DNA of 64,000 bases from CBDUXT01 sp965371245 (GCA_965371245.1 CBDUXT010000012.1:22499-86498); one strand, 5' to 3'; shown: positions 51,970 through 61,722, numbered from the stretch's first letter. Notes: generated by a model not told the origin, from the sequence alone. Translations and numbers: made by a program.

Positions 51970-52938
51970 TTACGGGTTGAAGCGCGGCGCGGCCTGTTCA
52001 TCCGAACGGTTGCGCTCGGGGTCGGCTGAGGAAGTCTCCGCCCGGGTCGCACGATCCGCGAAGCGCGCGATCTCCTCGTAGGACGTTGGTTGCTGGAGAA
52101 CCTCGAACCCGCCGTCGGGCCGAGCGATCACGAGGGCGGGCAAGGCGAGGGCGCCGAAGCGGCTTATCAAAGCCGGGTTCGACAGACCACCAACCGCGAC
52201 GCGGCAATGAACCATGTGCGCCACGCGCCGGTATACCTCGTGGCGACGCAGCAGTTTCTTGATCGCGTCCCAGTCACGCGACCAAGTGCGATGAAACACG
52301 ACCAGCAGGTCGCGCCCGGTCTGCCGCGCAACGGTCTGTGCTTCTTCGAGGGATTCGATGAATCGGTAGTCCGCGCGGCGCGGGATGAAGGGGTTGATCG
52401 CGGGGCGCGAGCCGGGTGGCCGGGCGTTCTCCAGGAACGTGACAACCTCTTGCGGTGAAAGAGGGCCGGTTGATGCGTGGTACGTTCCATCTCGATGGAC
52501 GACGATGAGCCCGGGCGCGCGTGTCACGCCGTATTGGGCGGCGTAGCGCCGGTCGGGCTCGTACGATCGAACCAGAGTGCAACAGATGTAGTCCTTTGCC
52601 AACGGGGCGGCCGGACCGTCTCGCAACGCGTCTTCGATTGACCGATCGGCGTCGTAACCGGCGTCCTGATAGACAATCAGCAGTTCGCGATCCGAGTCTC
52701 GCACTTCCCGCTCGGCGGAATCGTAGTCGGTGGCCCAACCCTCGCCGCGCCAAGTGGGCAGTTTGGACGCGCAGCCCGGGTCGCCCAAGACGAGGGCCAG
52801 TCCGGCAAGGAGAGTCAAGCGGCGGTTTCCTGTGACCGAAGCGTTGCGGCGTTTCGGAGATCGATCATCGCAATCAGCGCGGACCCCCACCAACGACTTG
52901 GGGCATTCTTCGTGTTGAGATTCTTGGCTCGTTGGCAT
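51970..52938 (-). CDS. Thioredoxin-fold envelope protein lacking CxxC
   Basis: This 322-residue protein has a long polar N-terminus, then a hydrophobic stretch (RRLTLLAGLALVLGDPGC) that may be a lipobox (LGDPGC) or a membrane anchor. The start is therefore uncertain; ATG 52938 is used. Two thioredoxin-like domains follow (near 65-165 and 190-300). The first has TRAPGLIVVHRDG, the cis-Pro strand. The second has DLLVVFHRTWSRDWDAIKKLL where a CxxC would sit, and ALPALVIARPDG. No redox cysteine pair remains, so it may be a binding or chaperone-like version. It precedes pgsA and ribBA. Confidence 0.65.
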   Translation of the reverse strand: MPTSQESQHEECPKSLVGVRADCDDRSPKRRNASVTGNRRLTLLAGLALVLGDPGCASKLPTWRGEGWATDYDSAEREVRDSDRELLIVYQDAGYDADRSIEDALRDGPAAPLAKDYICCTLVRSYEPDRRYAAQYGVTRAPGLIVVHRDGTYHASTGPLSPQEVVTFLENARPPGSRPAINPFIPRRADYRFIESLEEAQTVARQTGRDLLVVFHRTWSRDWDAIKKLLRRHEVYRRVAHMVHCRVAVGGLSNPALISRFGALALPALVIARPDGGFEVLQQPTSYEEIARFADRATRAETSSADPERNRSDEQAAPRFNP

Positions 52939-53533
52939 TCAGAGATGTCGTGGGGACCGCGTCTTGTTCAACCGGGCGACGACAGGGGCGATTGGTCGCC
53001 TGACGGTGTGGAAGTGTAACGCCGGACGCGTGGCATCGCAACACGGTTGCGGGAGGTTGAGGATCCAGGCGTGGCAGGCGTCGGCTGCGTGGGCGAGCCC
53101 GTTCCCCTCCTCACCAAGTCGCCGTGCCCGTTCGGCTCCACCCCGAGCCGGCGACTCGTTGTGGACGCCTGGGGAACCAGAATCGCGCGGGTGCCCCGTG
53201 CAGGCGGCCGCGTCTGCGTGCGTTCTCATGCGGCGGGGGTCGCAACCGGGGAAACGGGATCGGCGCGATAACGTGCCCCTTCGCGCGCAATCCCCTGTAA
53301 TCCACCGATTGGATGGCATCCAGGGGTTGCCCCCGGGGTTTCTTGCACGCCCGACGACCCGGCGCTCAAATGTATCGTAGGCTGTGTGTTGGGCCTTCTC
53401 GGCGTTATCAGCCGTTCGGCGCCCGCCGGATTGAATCCCGGCATCATTCGGGTGTGAACCCGATGCGCCGTCGTGTGCATAATCGCTCGACGGTAGCGAT
53501 CAGTAGAGAGAGACTCGGTTAGGAGGGGATCCG
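52939..53533. other. 595-bp gap before TadG-like gene
   Basis: No coding frame with family features and no repeat family copy is visible. The sequence is GC-rich with small palindromes. I looked for RNase P, SRP and tmRNA motifs and saw none. The end holds a strong AGGAGGGG ribosome site for the gene at 53534. Confidence 0.4.
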
Positions 53534-54727
53534 ATGACATTCCTTGCTGAAAACGCCAAAGGTGTACAACTCGGAGTCGGTGGCGTCGCACGCCGTGACT
53601 CGCGACGCAGGGCCGCCGCCGCGGTGGTCGTGGTCCTGATGATTCCCGTGCTTATCGGGTTCGCGGCCCTCACCGTCGATGTGGGCGTGATGTATAGCAC
53701 ACGCGCGGACCTTCAGCGATCGGCCGATGCCGGGGCCCTGGCTGCGGCGGCGGCCTACTCCAAGCCGACGAGCGCCAGCGCCGCCGACCGCCTGGCTGCC
53801 AGTCGAGCGACCGGTCTGAGCTTTGTGGAAACGAATAAGGTTCTTGGAACCGCCGTGACGCTTGATACCGCTGCCGACATTCTGTTCGGGAAGGCGAAGT
53901 TCAATGAGTCCGGGACCGAGCTGACCTTCACACCGGGTGAGACCGATCCCAACGCGGTTCGCATCACGGTACGAAAGACGACGGATTCGCCAAACGGCCC
54001 GCTGGATTTGTTCTTCGCGGGCATTTTCGGCGTACGCCAGACGGATGTCTCCGCCTCGGCCATGGCCGGCTTCTTTCCTCCCAAGTCCGTGGGCGTGGTG
54101 CCGCTGTCGTTGCGCGCGCCGAACTTCGGACCCGTCGATCCCGACATTTCGGAGGCGAACCCGGGTAAGGATGGGCCCTCGGACCCCGCGAACGGCAAGT
54201 CCTTCCAGATCGGCGAAGAAGTGACTGTGTTTACATTCGGCAAGGGACCCCGATCACCGGTTCATCTGGTGCTCGACCTTCCAATGTCGAACGGCGTCTC
54301 GAACATCGACGCGGTGCTCGAAGGGACGCAACCCGGCGTGCCCATGGCGATCGGCGACGAGTTCAATGTCTTCAACGAGGGGACGGGTGACGGCGGATTC
54401 GGCGGTAAGGTCGAAAACCGATTACAAGACACGGACCCGGACAACGATATCGTCGTCGTGCCGATCCTCGAAACGCTTACGACCAGTCGAAACGCGGACG
54501 GTGAGCTCACCGGAAAGGTGCGGGTCGTCGATTTCGCGACCATTCGACTTCTGGAAGTCCGCGAGGTTGAGGTGCCCAAGCCCAGCGACCCGACCCACCT
54601 GATGACCATTCGGATTCTCGTGGGCGTGGTCATCGAGGGCGTGGGTGGAGTCGGCCACGATCCTGGCGGTTCGTCGGGGCAGTTCACGGACGGAAGCCTG
54701 GTCGGCTCTTCGATGTTGATTCAGTAG
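53534..54727 (+). CDS. TadG-like pilus-assembly/secreted protein
   Basis: This 397-residue protein starts at ATG 53534 behind TTAGGAGGGG. The N-terminal Tad domain (residues 25-80; RRRAAAAVVVVLMIPVLIGFAALTVDVGVMYSTRADLQRSADAGALAAA) is characteristic of TadG-like proteins of Flp pili: a membrane helix followed by an amphipathic helix. The rest is beta-rich and Asp-containing (DPDNDIVVVPIL), with no vWA motif. No other tad genes are near. It is probably envelope-anchored, with the C-terminal region outside. Exact function unknown. Confidence 0.75.
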   Translation: MTFLAENAKGVQLGVGGVARRDSRRRAAAAVVVVLMIPVLIGFAALTVDVGVMYSTRADLQRSADAGALAAAAAYSKPTSASAADRLAASRATGLSFVETNKVLGTAVTLDTAADILFGKAKFNESGTELTFTPGETDPNAVRITVRKTTDSPNGPLDLFFAGIFGVRQTDVSASAMAGFFPPKSVGVVPLSLRAPNFGPVDPDISEANPGKDGPSDPANGKSFQIGEEVTVFTFGKGPRSPVHLVLDLPMSNGVSNIDAVLEGTQPGVPMAIGDEFNVFNEGTGDGGFGGKVENRLQDTDPDNDIVVVPILETLTTSRNADGELTGKVRVVDFATIRLLEVREVEVPKPSDPTHLMTIRILVGVVIEGVGGVGHDPGGSSGQFTDGSLVGSSMLIQ

Positions 54728-54818
54728 ATCCGGACCCACCGCATGGCCATCAGAGGGGTCATAGGTAGGCGTTGGCCGACGCAACCGTTTCGTTCGCGTG
54801 TTACGGTATGACGCGCGT

Positions 54819-54852
54819 GAAAAAGGGGCGGGAGCACCCTGGCTCCCGCCCC
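54819..54852 (-). terminator. Intrinsic terminator of the protease gene
   Basis: On the reverse strand a perfect 11-bp stem (GGGGCGGGAGC-6 nt-GCTCCCGCCCC) is followed by TTTTT. It lies just after the protease stop (54898) and between convergent genes, so it may also act on the opposite strand as a hairpin. Confidence 0.8.
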
Positions 54853-54897
54853 GGTTCCAATCTCCGGACGAATCCGGATTCGATGTTCGTACGTTAG

Positions 54898-56592
54898 CTA
54901 CTTGCAGGTCTTGGCGCCGGGCCGCCCCTTGCATTTGTTCGAGCAGCAATCGGCATCGTTCACGCAGGGATCACCCACAGCCGCTAGCGTGCAGTTGCAC
55001 GCCGGATCGGCGGAGCAATCGCTGTCGGCACAGTCAGTCGCGCCGTCACAATCGTCGTCGGCGCCGTTGTCACACACTTCAGCCGTCGGCGAACACGCGC
55101 AGGCCGGATCACCGGAGCAATCCGCGTCGGCGCAGTCGATGTCGCCGTCGCAGTCGTCATCGGACCCGTTGTCGCAAACCTCCGCCGAGGGCGTACAGCC
55201 CACGGGGTCGAGGAACGGCGCCACCTCACTAAAGTAGGCGGCAAGAGCTCCATCGACCGTGGAATTGTCCACGGAGTTGCAAACATTGCCGCAATCGAAC
55301 CCACAACACCCGGAGAGCTGCCCCACGACCTCGCTGTTGCCGTTCAGAACCGGCGAACCGCTGCTGCCGCCCATCGTCGCGCCCGTGATGTCATTGCTGT
55401 AGATCCGCTCCCCACGCGGCCAGCTTCGGCACGTTGGCTTGTCCGTATTCACGTCGTGCTGGGAATACGCCTGCGGGCCGAAGTTTGGGTTGGAGATGCG
55501 GTAAAGCTTCTCGCCGGTCGTGTTGGCGACCGCGTTGCTGTTCCACCCGAGCAAGACCGCGCCGGCCGGCGGGCTCTGATCCAGCGTTCCCAATGAGAAG
55601 TCGCCCGTCCGGCCGTGGGCGACCACGGTGAAGCCGGTGACGTCCGAGAGGGGGGCTGTTCCGCCCGTGACCCGTCCGTCCGGGCACGTACCGTTGCAGG
55701 AATCGGTTGAGTAGTTGAACCAGAACTCCATGTTCGAAACGGATTTGGCGGTGCAGTGGTTCGCCGTCAGGAAGTATGGAATCTGTGAGCTGCCGTCGGT
55801 GTCCGCCAACAGTCCGCCGGTGCAGGTGTTGATGAACGCGCCGGCGATCCATTCCATCCTTGCGATCGCATCCTTGGCTGCATCCGCCGGCGTGGCGTTG
55901 ACGCAGTTTGCATCGACCACGCATGGGGCGTTGTCCGAGCAGGGCCAGGAGTCGTGGCTTTGCACTACGGGCGCCACCGGGCGACCGCGGATGTGGCCTA
56001 CGTCGGAGACGACAAACCGCACGCTGCGCCGATCCGCCTTGGTGGCTTTGCCGTTGAAGCGAATCAGAATCGTACCCGTGTCGGAGGAGAGCGTACGGCT
56101 CCAGAAGTCTCCGTTGCCGTTTCGTCCGGTGCCGGTGTAGGGTCCGTCGGCCTGGCCTCCCTGGTTGAGGAAGAACATCTCCGCATTGGGCGGAAGCGAA
56201 AAACTCTGGAAATGCACGCGAATCGCCTGGGCCCCGGGCGTTTCCACCTGGACCGCCCAAACCGAATCGCCGGCGGCTGTCTCGCCCCACACGCCGCTGT
56301 TCACGTTGATGGCGGCAGCTTTGACCACGCCGATACGAAGCGGAGTGGGGCCGCTTGCATCCACCGCATCGCGATCCGCCTGGGTGATACGGACGCTGAC
56401 CGGGGCACCAAGCCTGCCCGGCACGTCGAGCATCAACCCACCATGAAGTTGCTGCATCGCCGCCATTCGTTCCGCGGAGGTGACGCCGCCCACGGCCCTT
56501 TCTGGGGCGGCACGATCCGCGGCAGTGGCGATGCTCGCACACAGGGCGACCGCGCAGGCCACTATTGAAGCGTGGTCTCGAAGATGTGTCAT
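54898..56592 (-). CDS. Secreted trypsin-like serine protease with Ca-binding-type repeats
   Basis: This 564-residue protein starts at ATG 56592 with a signal peptide ending IATA-ADR. A pre-domain (30-210) is followed by a chymotrypsin-fold protease domain. The triad is H279 in FLTANHC, D331 in GRTGDFSLGTL and S411 in GGSSGSPV. This is the lysyl-endopeptidase/glutamyl-peptidase style of S1 protease. Residues 465-535 carry two nearly identical Cys/Asp-rich repeats (VCDNG-DDDCDGD-DCADADC), the MopE/myxobacterial putative metal-binding motif. The C-terminus is Cys-rich. It is probably secreted and stabilised by metal and disulfides. Terminator downstream. Confidence 0.85.
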   Translation of the reverse strand: MTHLRDHASIVACAVALCASIATAADRAAPERAVGGVTSAERMAAMQQLHGGLMLDVPGRLGAPVSVRITQADRDAVDASGPTPLRIGVVKAAAINVNSGVWGETAAGDSVWAVQVETPGAQAIRVHFQSFSLPPNAEMFFLNQGGQADGPYTGTGRNGNGDFWSRTLSSDTGTILIRFNGKATKADRRSVRFVVSDVGHIRGRPVAPVVQSHDSWPCSDNAPCVVDANCVNATPADAAKDAIARMEWIAGAFINTCTGGLLADTDGSSQIPYFLTANHCTAKSVSNMEFWFNYSTDSCNGTCPDGRVTGGTAPLSDVTGFTVVAHGRTGDFSLGTLDQSPPAGAVLLGWNSNAVANTTGEKLYRISNPNFGPQAYSQHDVNTDKPTCRSWPRGERIYSNDITGATMGGSSGSPVLNGNSEVVGQLSGCCGFDCGNVCNSVDNSTVDGALAAYFSEVAPFLDPVGCTPSAEVCDNGSDDDCDGDIDCADADCSGDPACACSPTAEVCDNGADDDCDGATDCADSDCSADPACNCTLAAVGDPCVNDADCCSNKCKGRPGAKTCK

Positions 56593-56912
56593 GCCTGGTA
56601 TCTCCTATTCTTCCATAACTCTTCAATGGCGCCGCATGCACCCGAGCAGCGGACGCTCATCAATGCGCAAAACAGATATGGCTCATACACCGATACGCCC
56701 CGAAGACGGAGCGTGCCGAAGACTTGGTTCGAACTCACGGTACCCGATGTGTTGCCCTTGCCGCTTGCCAGACCACAAGGGATAACATTCTAGGCGACCT
56801 CGCTTTCCGGGTCAATCCCGAACCCCAGTCGGTGCGCTTGTTGGCCCCAGGTCTTGCGATTCGGACTTGATTCCTTGGCAACTTGCCGGGCGGGTTCGGC
56901 GTACGGGCCTTT
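56593..56912. other. 320-bp gap between protease and regulator genes
   Basis: The region upstream of the protease (reverse strand) holds no gene with family features. It lies at the 3' end of the regulator gene and contains no recognisable terminator or repeat. Confidence 0.4.
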
Positions 56913-59612
56913 CTATGGGCGGGAAGAGCCAGTGCCCGCCAGCGCAACGGCGTGGCCTCCGGCTAAGGGCGAGGCGGGGTCGGGCGTCCGGATTGGTTTA
57001 TCGGCAAGCTCGGCGGCCAGACGCTCGAACTCGTTGCAGCACCGTAGAAAGACCCGCACGATGTCGGGATCGAACTGGGTGCCTTCGGAACCGCGGATGA
57101 TGGCGGCCGCCTCGGCGTGCGACATCGGCTCTTTATACGGACGTCTTGTCGTAATGGCGTCGTAGACATCAGCAACGGCTACAATTCGCGCCGTCAAGGG
57201 GATGGCATCACCCGTAAGACCGCGCGGATAGCCCCGCCCGTCAAACCACTCGTGGTGGGCGTGGGCGATCTCCTCGGCCATGCAAAGGAAGCCCACGCCG
57301 GGGACTCGGGCGATGATGGATCGGATCGTCCTGGCTCCAATTTCCGCATGTGTCTGCATGACAGCTCGTTCCTCGGGCGTGAGCGGTCCGGGTTTGAGCA
57401 GAATGCGGTCGGGTATGGCGACCTTCCCGATGTCGTGAAGGGGCGCGGCGCGCTGGAGGTCATCGATGCATTCGTCGGTGAGGATATCCCGGTAGCGCTC
57501 CAAGGTCCGCAGCTCGCTCGCGAGGATTTGGCAGAATCGGCTGACGCGCTCCAGGTGTAGTCCGGTGTCCGTGTCGCGGTGTTCGGCGAGTTCCGCGAGG
57601 GCCACGACGATCGAGTGTCGCGCGTCGTCACGCGCGCGGCAGGTGAGCCGGTCATGGATGGCGGCGGCCGCGATGTTCCCGATCAGGTCGAGATAGTCCA
57701 ACTCCATGGGTGTGAACGGCTTCTCGTCCTGCCGGCCGGCCAGATTGAGAACGGCGACGACGCTCTCCGGCGAGCATAAAGGGATCGATACGCTGGGGAG
57801 CCTGACCAGAAGCGCGGCATCCGCGACGTCAGCGTGGCGGAGCGCGTCTTCGTCGGTTAGCAGCACCACGGATTCTCGGGATCGCCACACCTTCCCCGAG
57901 AGGGAACAGTCCGTAGGTACCTGTCGATTCCGAACGGATTCGTCGTTGAATCCGTGACACATGCGCACCGTCAACGAACGTTCGTCCGCGTCTGGAAGAA
58001 GGATGGACACCTGGCGGCAGCACACCAACGACATGGAGGCGTCCACGGTCTGATCGAGAACGTCGTCGAGAGACCGGGCGGCGGAGATGTTGCGCGAGTA
58101 GTCCTGCAGAATGTTTAGGGCCAGGGAGTGTTCGCCGCGGACCTCGTTGCTTCGAGCGAATTCCCGCCCGAGGCGAATCATCGTCTTGACGCGGTGGACC
58201 AGTTCCTTAGGGTTGAACGGCTTGGTGATGTATTCGTCGGCGCCGGCCTCGAGCCCCGCGACGATATCCGTGGCATCCGTCCGGCCGCTGGCGATGATCA
58301 CGGGCAACCGGTGCGTGTCACCGCTCGCCTTGAGACGCCGCGTACACTCCAGACCGTCGATCCCGGGCATCGCGGCATCCATGATCACCACATCGGGGCG
58401 ATCTTGCTCAATCTTCTCCAACGCCTCTTCGCCGTCACATGCTTCGTTCACGGCCAGGCCTTCACGTTCCAGAAACCGTCGGCACAGCATGCGTATGCTG
58501 GTATCGTCATCGACGACCAGAACCGTCGCGATCTCGCCGGCCGCCACCATCGGATGAGCTGCCTCCAACAGGTCCGCCAGATTCCCCGCGGGGGCGGCGT
58601 TTGCCTCCACTTCTTCTTCGGGTTCGGCACTGGCGAGGCACACCTGATTACGTCCAGCGTCCTTGGCTCTATAGAGGGCATCGTCGGCAGCGCGCAGCAG
58701 GTCGTCCGTCTCCTTTGTTTCACAGGTTCGTTCGGCGACACCGAGACTGACCGTCACGCGCACCGTGAGGTCGTCGGTTTCGATGACCAGGGCTTCGACA
58801 GCCTTGCGAAGGCGCTCGGCTGCGACGGCCGCCATGGCTTCCGTGGACCCCGGACACAAGAGGAGGAATTCTTCGCCGCCAACGCGGCAGACGCTCTCCT
58901 CTTTCCGCGATGACTGACCCAGCACGTGGGCGAGGTTCTTGAGGATGACGTCGCCGACCCCGTGTCCGTAGGCGTCGTTGCAGGTCTTGAAGCGGTCGAT
59001 GTCGAGCGCGACGATAGCCATTGGGTGACCTTGGCGCTTGGACAAGGCCCAATGGTCCGCCAGGCGCGACATGGCCTCGCGGCGGTTGGTCAGACCGGTG
59101 AGTTCATCGGTGGTGGCCATCCGATTCAGCTCGGCGTTGGCCTCTGCCAGCTTGCCGTGAGCGATTTCCATCAGCGCATTGGATCGGTGTGCTTCGAGGT
59201 TGCGGTTGTCCACCTCGCGTTGCAGCGCCACGATTCGCTCGCCTGCGCGAACCCTGGCCAGAAGTTCCTTGGCGTCGATCGGTTTGGACAGGAAATCGTC
59301 GGCGCCGGCCTCGAACGCCTCCAGCAGGGCATCGGCCGACGTTCGGCGCGCGCTTACGATTATGACGAAGGCGAAGGGGACTCCCTCGTGCGTGCGAATG
59401 GCGCGACAGAGCTCAAGGCCGTCCATCTCCGGCATGACCCAGTCGGTGATGACAATCTGTGCCCCTTCGGTCAGCAGGGTCCACATGGCCTCGGAGCCGT
59501 CGGCGGCCTTGAAGACCTCATAGCCCCCGCGGACCAGGTGCCGCTCCAGCAGGGCCAGCATGGAAGGGTCATCATCGACGATCAGGACGCGCGGCCGATC
59601 TTCCCCGGGCAT
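56913..59612 (-). CDS. REC-GGDEF-REC-GAF-HD-GYP response regulator (c-di-GMP turnover)
   Basis: The ATG at 59612 overlaps the HDOD stop by one base; 899 residues. REC1 (7-125) has phospho-acceptor D57 and K110. The GGDEF domain (165-330) has LDIDRFKTCNDAYGH and GGEEF (245-249), so it is probably active as diguanylate cyclase; the I-site reads RKEE rather than RxxD. REC2 (362-480) has D412 and K464. A GAF domain (505-650) and an HD-GYP phosphodiesterase (665-865) with HDIGK and DGRGYPRGL follow. One polypeptide could thus make and break c-di-GMP under dual phosphorylation control. No histidine kinase is adjacent. Confidence 0.93.
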   Translation of the reverse strand: MPGEDRPRVLIVDDDPSMLALLERHLVRGGYEVFKAADGSEAMWTLLTEGAQIVITDWVMPEMDGLELCRAIRTHEGVPFAFVIIVSARRTSADALLEAFEAGADDFLSKPIDAKELLARVRAGERIVALQREVDNRNLEAHRSNALMEIAHGKLAEANAELNRMATTDELTGLTNRREAMSRLADHWALSKRQGHPMAIVALDIDRFKTCNDAYGHGVGDVILKNLAHVLGQSSRKEESVCRVGGEEFLLLCPGSTEAMAAVAAERLRKAVEALVIETDDLTVRVTVSLGVAERTCETKETDDLLRAADDALYRAKDAGRNQVCLASAEPEEEVEANAAPAGNLADLLEAAHPMVAAGEIATVLVVDDDTSIRMLCRRFLEREGLAVNEACDGEEALEKIEQDRPDVVIMDAAMPGIDGLECTRRLKASGDTHRLPVIIASGRTDATDIVAGLEAGADEYITKPFNPKELVHRVKTMIRLGREFARSNEVRGEHSLALNILQDYSRNISAARSLDDVLDQTVDASMSLVCCRQVSILLPDADERSLTVRMCHGFNDESVRNRQVPTDCSLSGKVWRSRESVVLLTDEDALRHADVADAALLVRLPSVSIPLCSPESVVAVLNLAGRQDEKPFTPMELDYLDLIGNIAAAAIHDRLTCRARDDARHSIVVALAELAEHRDTDTGLHLERVSRFCQILASELRTLERYRDILTDECIDDLQRAAPLHDIGKVAIPDRILLKPGPLTPEERAVMQTHAEIGARTIRSIIARVPGVGFLCMAEEIAHAHHEWFDGRGYPRGLTGDAIPLTARIVAVADVYDAITTRRPYKEPMSHAEAAAIIRGSEGTQFDPDIVRVFLRCCNEFERLAAELADKPIRTPDPASPLAGGHAVALAGTGSSRP

Positions 59613-60586
59613 CAAAGCATCTCCCGATCCACCTCGCGTCCGGGTCGGCCGTCCGTCACGCCGAGCGTTTCGCGGTGTTCCTCCGCGCGCTCGTAGATCT
59701 CCGCGATCGGAGGGACGCGCCGGGTCTTGACCGACAAGATGGCGCCGGCTTCGCGCCACTCCTGACTGATGCCGTCGAACATCTCGTGGTAGACCTGCGG
59801 CGCGATGCCCACTTGGTTGGACTCGATGACCAGCGCCGACAGCGTGTCGCAATAGACCGTCGAATGGGTCAGCACGGATGCAATCAGGTCGGAAAGGTGC
59901 AGGATCCTGGCGAAGCGTTCATGCCGCGCGTCCGACTCGAAGTCGAGACCGTTTACCGCTGATTGAATGAGTACCGCGTCGCAAAAGACCCGCGGCATGT
60001 GCCAGTCGCTCATCATGGCCGCCGCGAGCTGCTCATGGTCGATGCCGAAGGCCTCTCGCTCGATCACGGCGAGATCGGCGCTCGACTCGACGGCCGCGGA
60101 CTTCAGCACCTCGCCGTACGCATCCGGGAATGCGGTGGCCAGCGCCAGTCGTCCCAGGCGACACAAGAGCCCGCACGTAAACGCCTCGTCCGGGGGGAAC
60201 TTTCGGCAGCGGCTCGCGATGTGTCTGGCGGCAACGGCTCGGGCCATCGACTCCGACCAGAAAAGATCATATTTAAACGCCGAGCAGTCACCCGTGAGAT
60301 GATTCGAGACCAGTGTGAAGCTTAGCGCCAGGCTCGCCACGGTTCGCGCGCCGAGCAGCGCGACCGCCCGATGCACGGAGGCAATCCGCCGCGGCATGCC
60401 GGCTAGCGGCGCGTTGATGAGTTTCAGCAGGCGCGAGGCGATGGCCGGATCCGACTCGACGACCGCCGCCAACTGCTCCAACGTCGAATGCTCATCCTGC
60501 GTGAGCTCGAGGATCTTCAACGCGACCCCGGTGGGCGAGGGCAGCGTGCAGCTTGCCTTGATCTCTTCGTAGACGCTCGTGGTCAT
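59612..60586 (-). CDS. HDOD-domain protein
   Basis: The ATG at 60586 (MTTSVYEEIKASCTLPSPTGVAL) is preferred over one seven codons upstream. The 324-residue protein is an HDOD regulator: AAVVESDPAIASRLLKLINAP, PRRIASVHRAVALLGARTVASLAL, and a degenerate HD-type region GIDHEQLAAAMMSDWHMP. HDOD proteins lack catalytic HD residues and act in two-component, chemotaxis or c-di-GMP signalling. Its stop overlaps the start of the multi-domain regulator (TGATG), so the two are translationally coupled and probably act in one signalling route. Confidence 0.88.
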   Translation of the reverse strand: MTTSVYEEIKASCTLPSPTGVALKILELTQDEHSTLEQLAAVVESDPAIASRLLKLINAPLAGMPRRIASVHRAVALLGARTVASLALSFTLVSNHLTGDCSAFKYDLFWSESMARAVAARHIASRCRKFPPDEAFTCGLLCRLGRLALATAFPDAYGEVLKSAAVESSADLAVIEREAFGIDHEQLAAAMMSDWHMPRVFCDAVLIQSAVNGLDFESDARHERFARILHLSDLIASVLTHSTVYCDTLSALVIESNQVGIAPQVYHEMFDGISQEWREAGAILSVKTRRVPPIAEIYERAEEHRETLGVTDGRPGREVDREML

Positions 60587-60909
60587 TTTCGCTTCTCGAT
60601 CGAACAATCAGCCTCGCCCTTACGCCCACCTCGACGGCAACCGACGCGCGCGGACTGACTTGTTCCTTCATTCATCGTCGCCTGATCGTGCCGGTTCTAG
60701 TTACGGCCGAAGCGGCTACCCCACCGCGGGCGTCCGATAGGGCGGCACGTCGAACCCGTGGACGCGGCTGAGGCGTTGCGTAGGATGGTGCGCGCCAGGC
60801 TCGTGGCCACGAGCTTCCGAGAAGCAGGCTGTGGCGTAAGGTCGGCGGCCCCGACAGGGCAAGGCGCGATGGTCGGCGTGGATCGACCGTTCCGAAAGTT
60901 CTCGGACTC

Positions 60910-60915
60910 TATAAT
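60910..60915 (+). promoter_or_regulatory. Candidate -10 (TATAAT)
   Basis: A consensus TATAAT about 82 bp before the gene at 60997, in the 410-bp gap between divergent genes. No good -35 is found. The rest of 60587-60996 shows no gene. Confidence 0.3.
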
Positions 60916-60996
60916 GGCCGCGGTCGAGAAACGATCGTACAAGGAAATGGCGCGCGGGCGATAAGTCCCTGCGCGTACGTTTGGAGACAAATAAGC

Positions 60997-61722
60997 ATGG
61001 TGGAGGCTGCAATCAACCTGGACCGAGCGACGGAAACGATGCGCGACCCCCTTCGCGACTTCGCCGGGCTTGTCCGGCAGGTAGCCGGTGAGCGCGCCCG
61101 GTCGCTGACGCTTTTCGGCGCAATCGTTGGCAGCAGTTTTGATCCACGGCGGCAGACCGCCCGCAGCGTGCTCGTCTTGGACCGCGTCGAGTTGCCCATG
61201 CTTCGCCGGTTGGCGGAACACGGGGCTCGCCTGGGCAAGGCCTCCATCGCGGCGCCGCTGATCATGACGCCTGAATACATCGATCGCTCCCGAGATACCT
61301 TCCCCTTGGAGTTCATCGAGATTCAACAGCACCATGCCACCGTGTTCGGAGAAGATGCCTTCGATGCGCTGTCGTTCAAGGATGTCCATGTGCGTCACCA
61401 GTGCGAACGGGAGTTGAAGGTGATCCTTATTGGTCTGCGGCAGGGTCTCTTGGCCGCGGCCGGTCGCGAGAAGGTAGCCACCGCCGTCGGGCGGGACGTG
61501 GCCGAGGGGCTTTTGCGAACGATTCGCGGCATGCTGTGGCTCAAGGGCCAAAAAGAGGGCAAGGCCGCGAGCGACGTGATCACCGAGATGGAGAAACTCA
61601 TCGACAGGAAGCTGACAGCCGTCCGCGTCGCGCTCGATCCCGTGGGGCCTCACGGCTGGGACCAGTTCGACGCCCTCTACCGCGACGTTGAAGCGTTGGG
61701 GGAGATCGTGGATGGTTGGTAG
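60997..61722 (+). CDS. Unknown protein, possibly nucleotidyltransferase-like
   Basis: This 241-residue cytosolic protein starts at ATG 60997 after GGAG. It contains SLTLFGAIVGSSFDPRRQTARSVLVLDRVELPMLRRL, which recalls a nucleotidyltransferase-fold region (GS-x-D like motif) but lacks a clear catalytic DxD. A helical section follows (CERELKVILIGLRQGLLAAAG...). It overlaps the TPM-domain gene by 11 bp, and that gene in turn overlaps the LemA gene. So it is the first of three coupled genes. I recognise this only as a planctomycete hypothetical. Confidence 0.65.
   Translation: MVEAAINLDRATETMRDPLRDFAGLVRQVAGERARSLTLFGAIVGSSFDPRRQTARSVLVLDRVELPMLRRLAEHGARLGKASIAAPLIMTPEYIDRSRDTFPLEFIEIQQHHATVFGEDAFDALSFKDVHVRHQCERELKVILIGLRQGLLAAAGREKVATAVGRDVAEGLLRTIRGMLWLKGQKEGKAASDVITEMEKLIDRKLTAVRVALDPVGPHGWDQFDALYRDVEALGEIVDGW

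Noticed and set aside
52939..53533. RNase P RNA, SRP RNA or tmRNA in the long gap.
   Set aside because: No conserved core motifs of these RNAs were found.
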